Part shown: one piece after another, positions 5,563 through 7,063 of the stretch
How the letters are laid out: each line of letters begins with the position of its first letter
How positions within the stretch are numbered: the stretch's first letter is position 1
Source of the DNA: Modestobacter sp.
GTDB taxonomy: Bacteria; Actinomycetota; Actinomycetes; Mycobacteriales; Geodermatophilaceae
Length of the DNA stretch: 7,063 bases
Reading direction: 5' to 3'
Assembly: GCA_025965775.1 (NCBI GenBank)
Contig: JAOPWG010000181.1
Coordinates: forward strand, 1 to 7,063
Position numbers and translations under genes: made by a program
Notes under the pieces: model-generated
What the model saw: the letters and a program-made list of their open reading frames with translations, nothing else
What the model was told of the DNA's origin: nothing
Database searches by the model: none

Positions 5563-5602
5563 CCGACGGCCGGGCCCCTCCGCGGAGGGGCCCGGCCGTC
5601 GG
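5563..5602 (-). terminator. Perfect 40-bp palindrome after atpD, probable terminator or processing hairpin
   Basis: Bases 5563-5602 are perfectly self-complementary: every pair summing to 11165 matches, from C5563-G5602 to the centre CCGCGG. In RNA this gives a very stable GC-rich hairpin of roughly 18 pairs with a minimal loop. It starts 16 bases beyond the atpD stop codon, where an intrinsic terminator would be. On the minus strand the downstream sequence begins TGTTCG, so there is no real U-tract; actinobacterial terminators often lack one. Alternatives are an attenuator allowing partial read-through to atpC, or an RNA-stabilising 3' end for atpD. Confidence 0.72.
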
Positions 5603-5618
5603 GTGAGGAGTACTGGGG

Positions 5619-7063
<1,445 letters not shown>

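Noticed and set aside
4970..5563. Alternative minus-strand open frame of about 197 codons across the atpD-atpC gap
   Set aside because: It overlaps the 75-residue gene in another frame, lacks a ribosome binding site at its start, is Arg/Gly/Pro-rich and runs into atpC. The 75-residue frame has better initiation and composition evidence.

Overview
The window reads as a chromosomal housekeeping segment from a high-GC actinobacterium. Codon third positions are almost all G or C. Several genes appear to be leaderless, and the gene order atpD-atpC-DUF2550-(opposed PduO adenosyltransferase)-murA matches, from memory, the arrangement in Mycobacterium tuberculosis (Rv1310, Rv1311, Rv1312, Rv1314c, Rv1315). 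The overall flavour, with an ethylmalonyl-CoA mutase of the Streptomyces MeaA type beside murA, suggests a soil actinomycete, possibly Geodermatophilaceae. The family-level guess is weak. No mobile element, CRISPR array, rRNA or tRNA was seen.

Layout, left to right: (1) 1-1712, minus: meaA/ecm, a B12-dependent ethylmalonyl-CoA mutase whose C-terminus runs off the left edge. (2) 1713-1833: a regulatory-looking gap with nested inverted repeats and a TAGACT -10 box just upstream of meaA. (3) 1834-2163, plus: a 109-residue membrane-anchored protein resembling DUF2007. (4) 2184-3467, minus: murA, the first committed enzyme of peptidoglycan synthesis, with the Cys-to-Asp active-site change linked to fosfomycin insensitivity. 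(5) 3468-3559: a divergent promoter region with a TAGGCT box placed exactly for leaderless transcription in both directions. (6) 3560-4174, plus: a PduO-type ATP:cob(I)alamin adenosyltransferase. (7) 4188-4592, minus: a DUF2550 membrane protein. (8) 4623-5012, minus: atpC, the ATP synthase epsilon subunit. (9) 5191-5418, minus: an unrecognised 75-residue Trp/Pro-rich protein. (10) 5563-5602: a perfect 40-bp palindrome, probably a terminator or processing hairpin. (11) 5619-7063, minus: atpD, the ATP synthase beta subunit, which lacks only the first base of its start codon.

Functional links: the adenosyltransferase makes adenosylcobalamin, the cofactor that the mutase needs. Beta and epsilon belong to the same F1 rotary motor, and murA supplies cell-wall precursor synthesis. 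The least ordinary part is the 606-bp interval separating atpD from atpC. It holds a strong palindrome, an extra small gene with a good ribosome binding site, and a possible separate promoter for atpC. I did not find a convincing novel defence, mobile or biosynthetic system.
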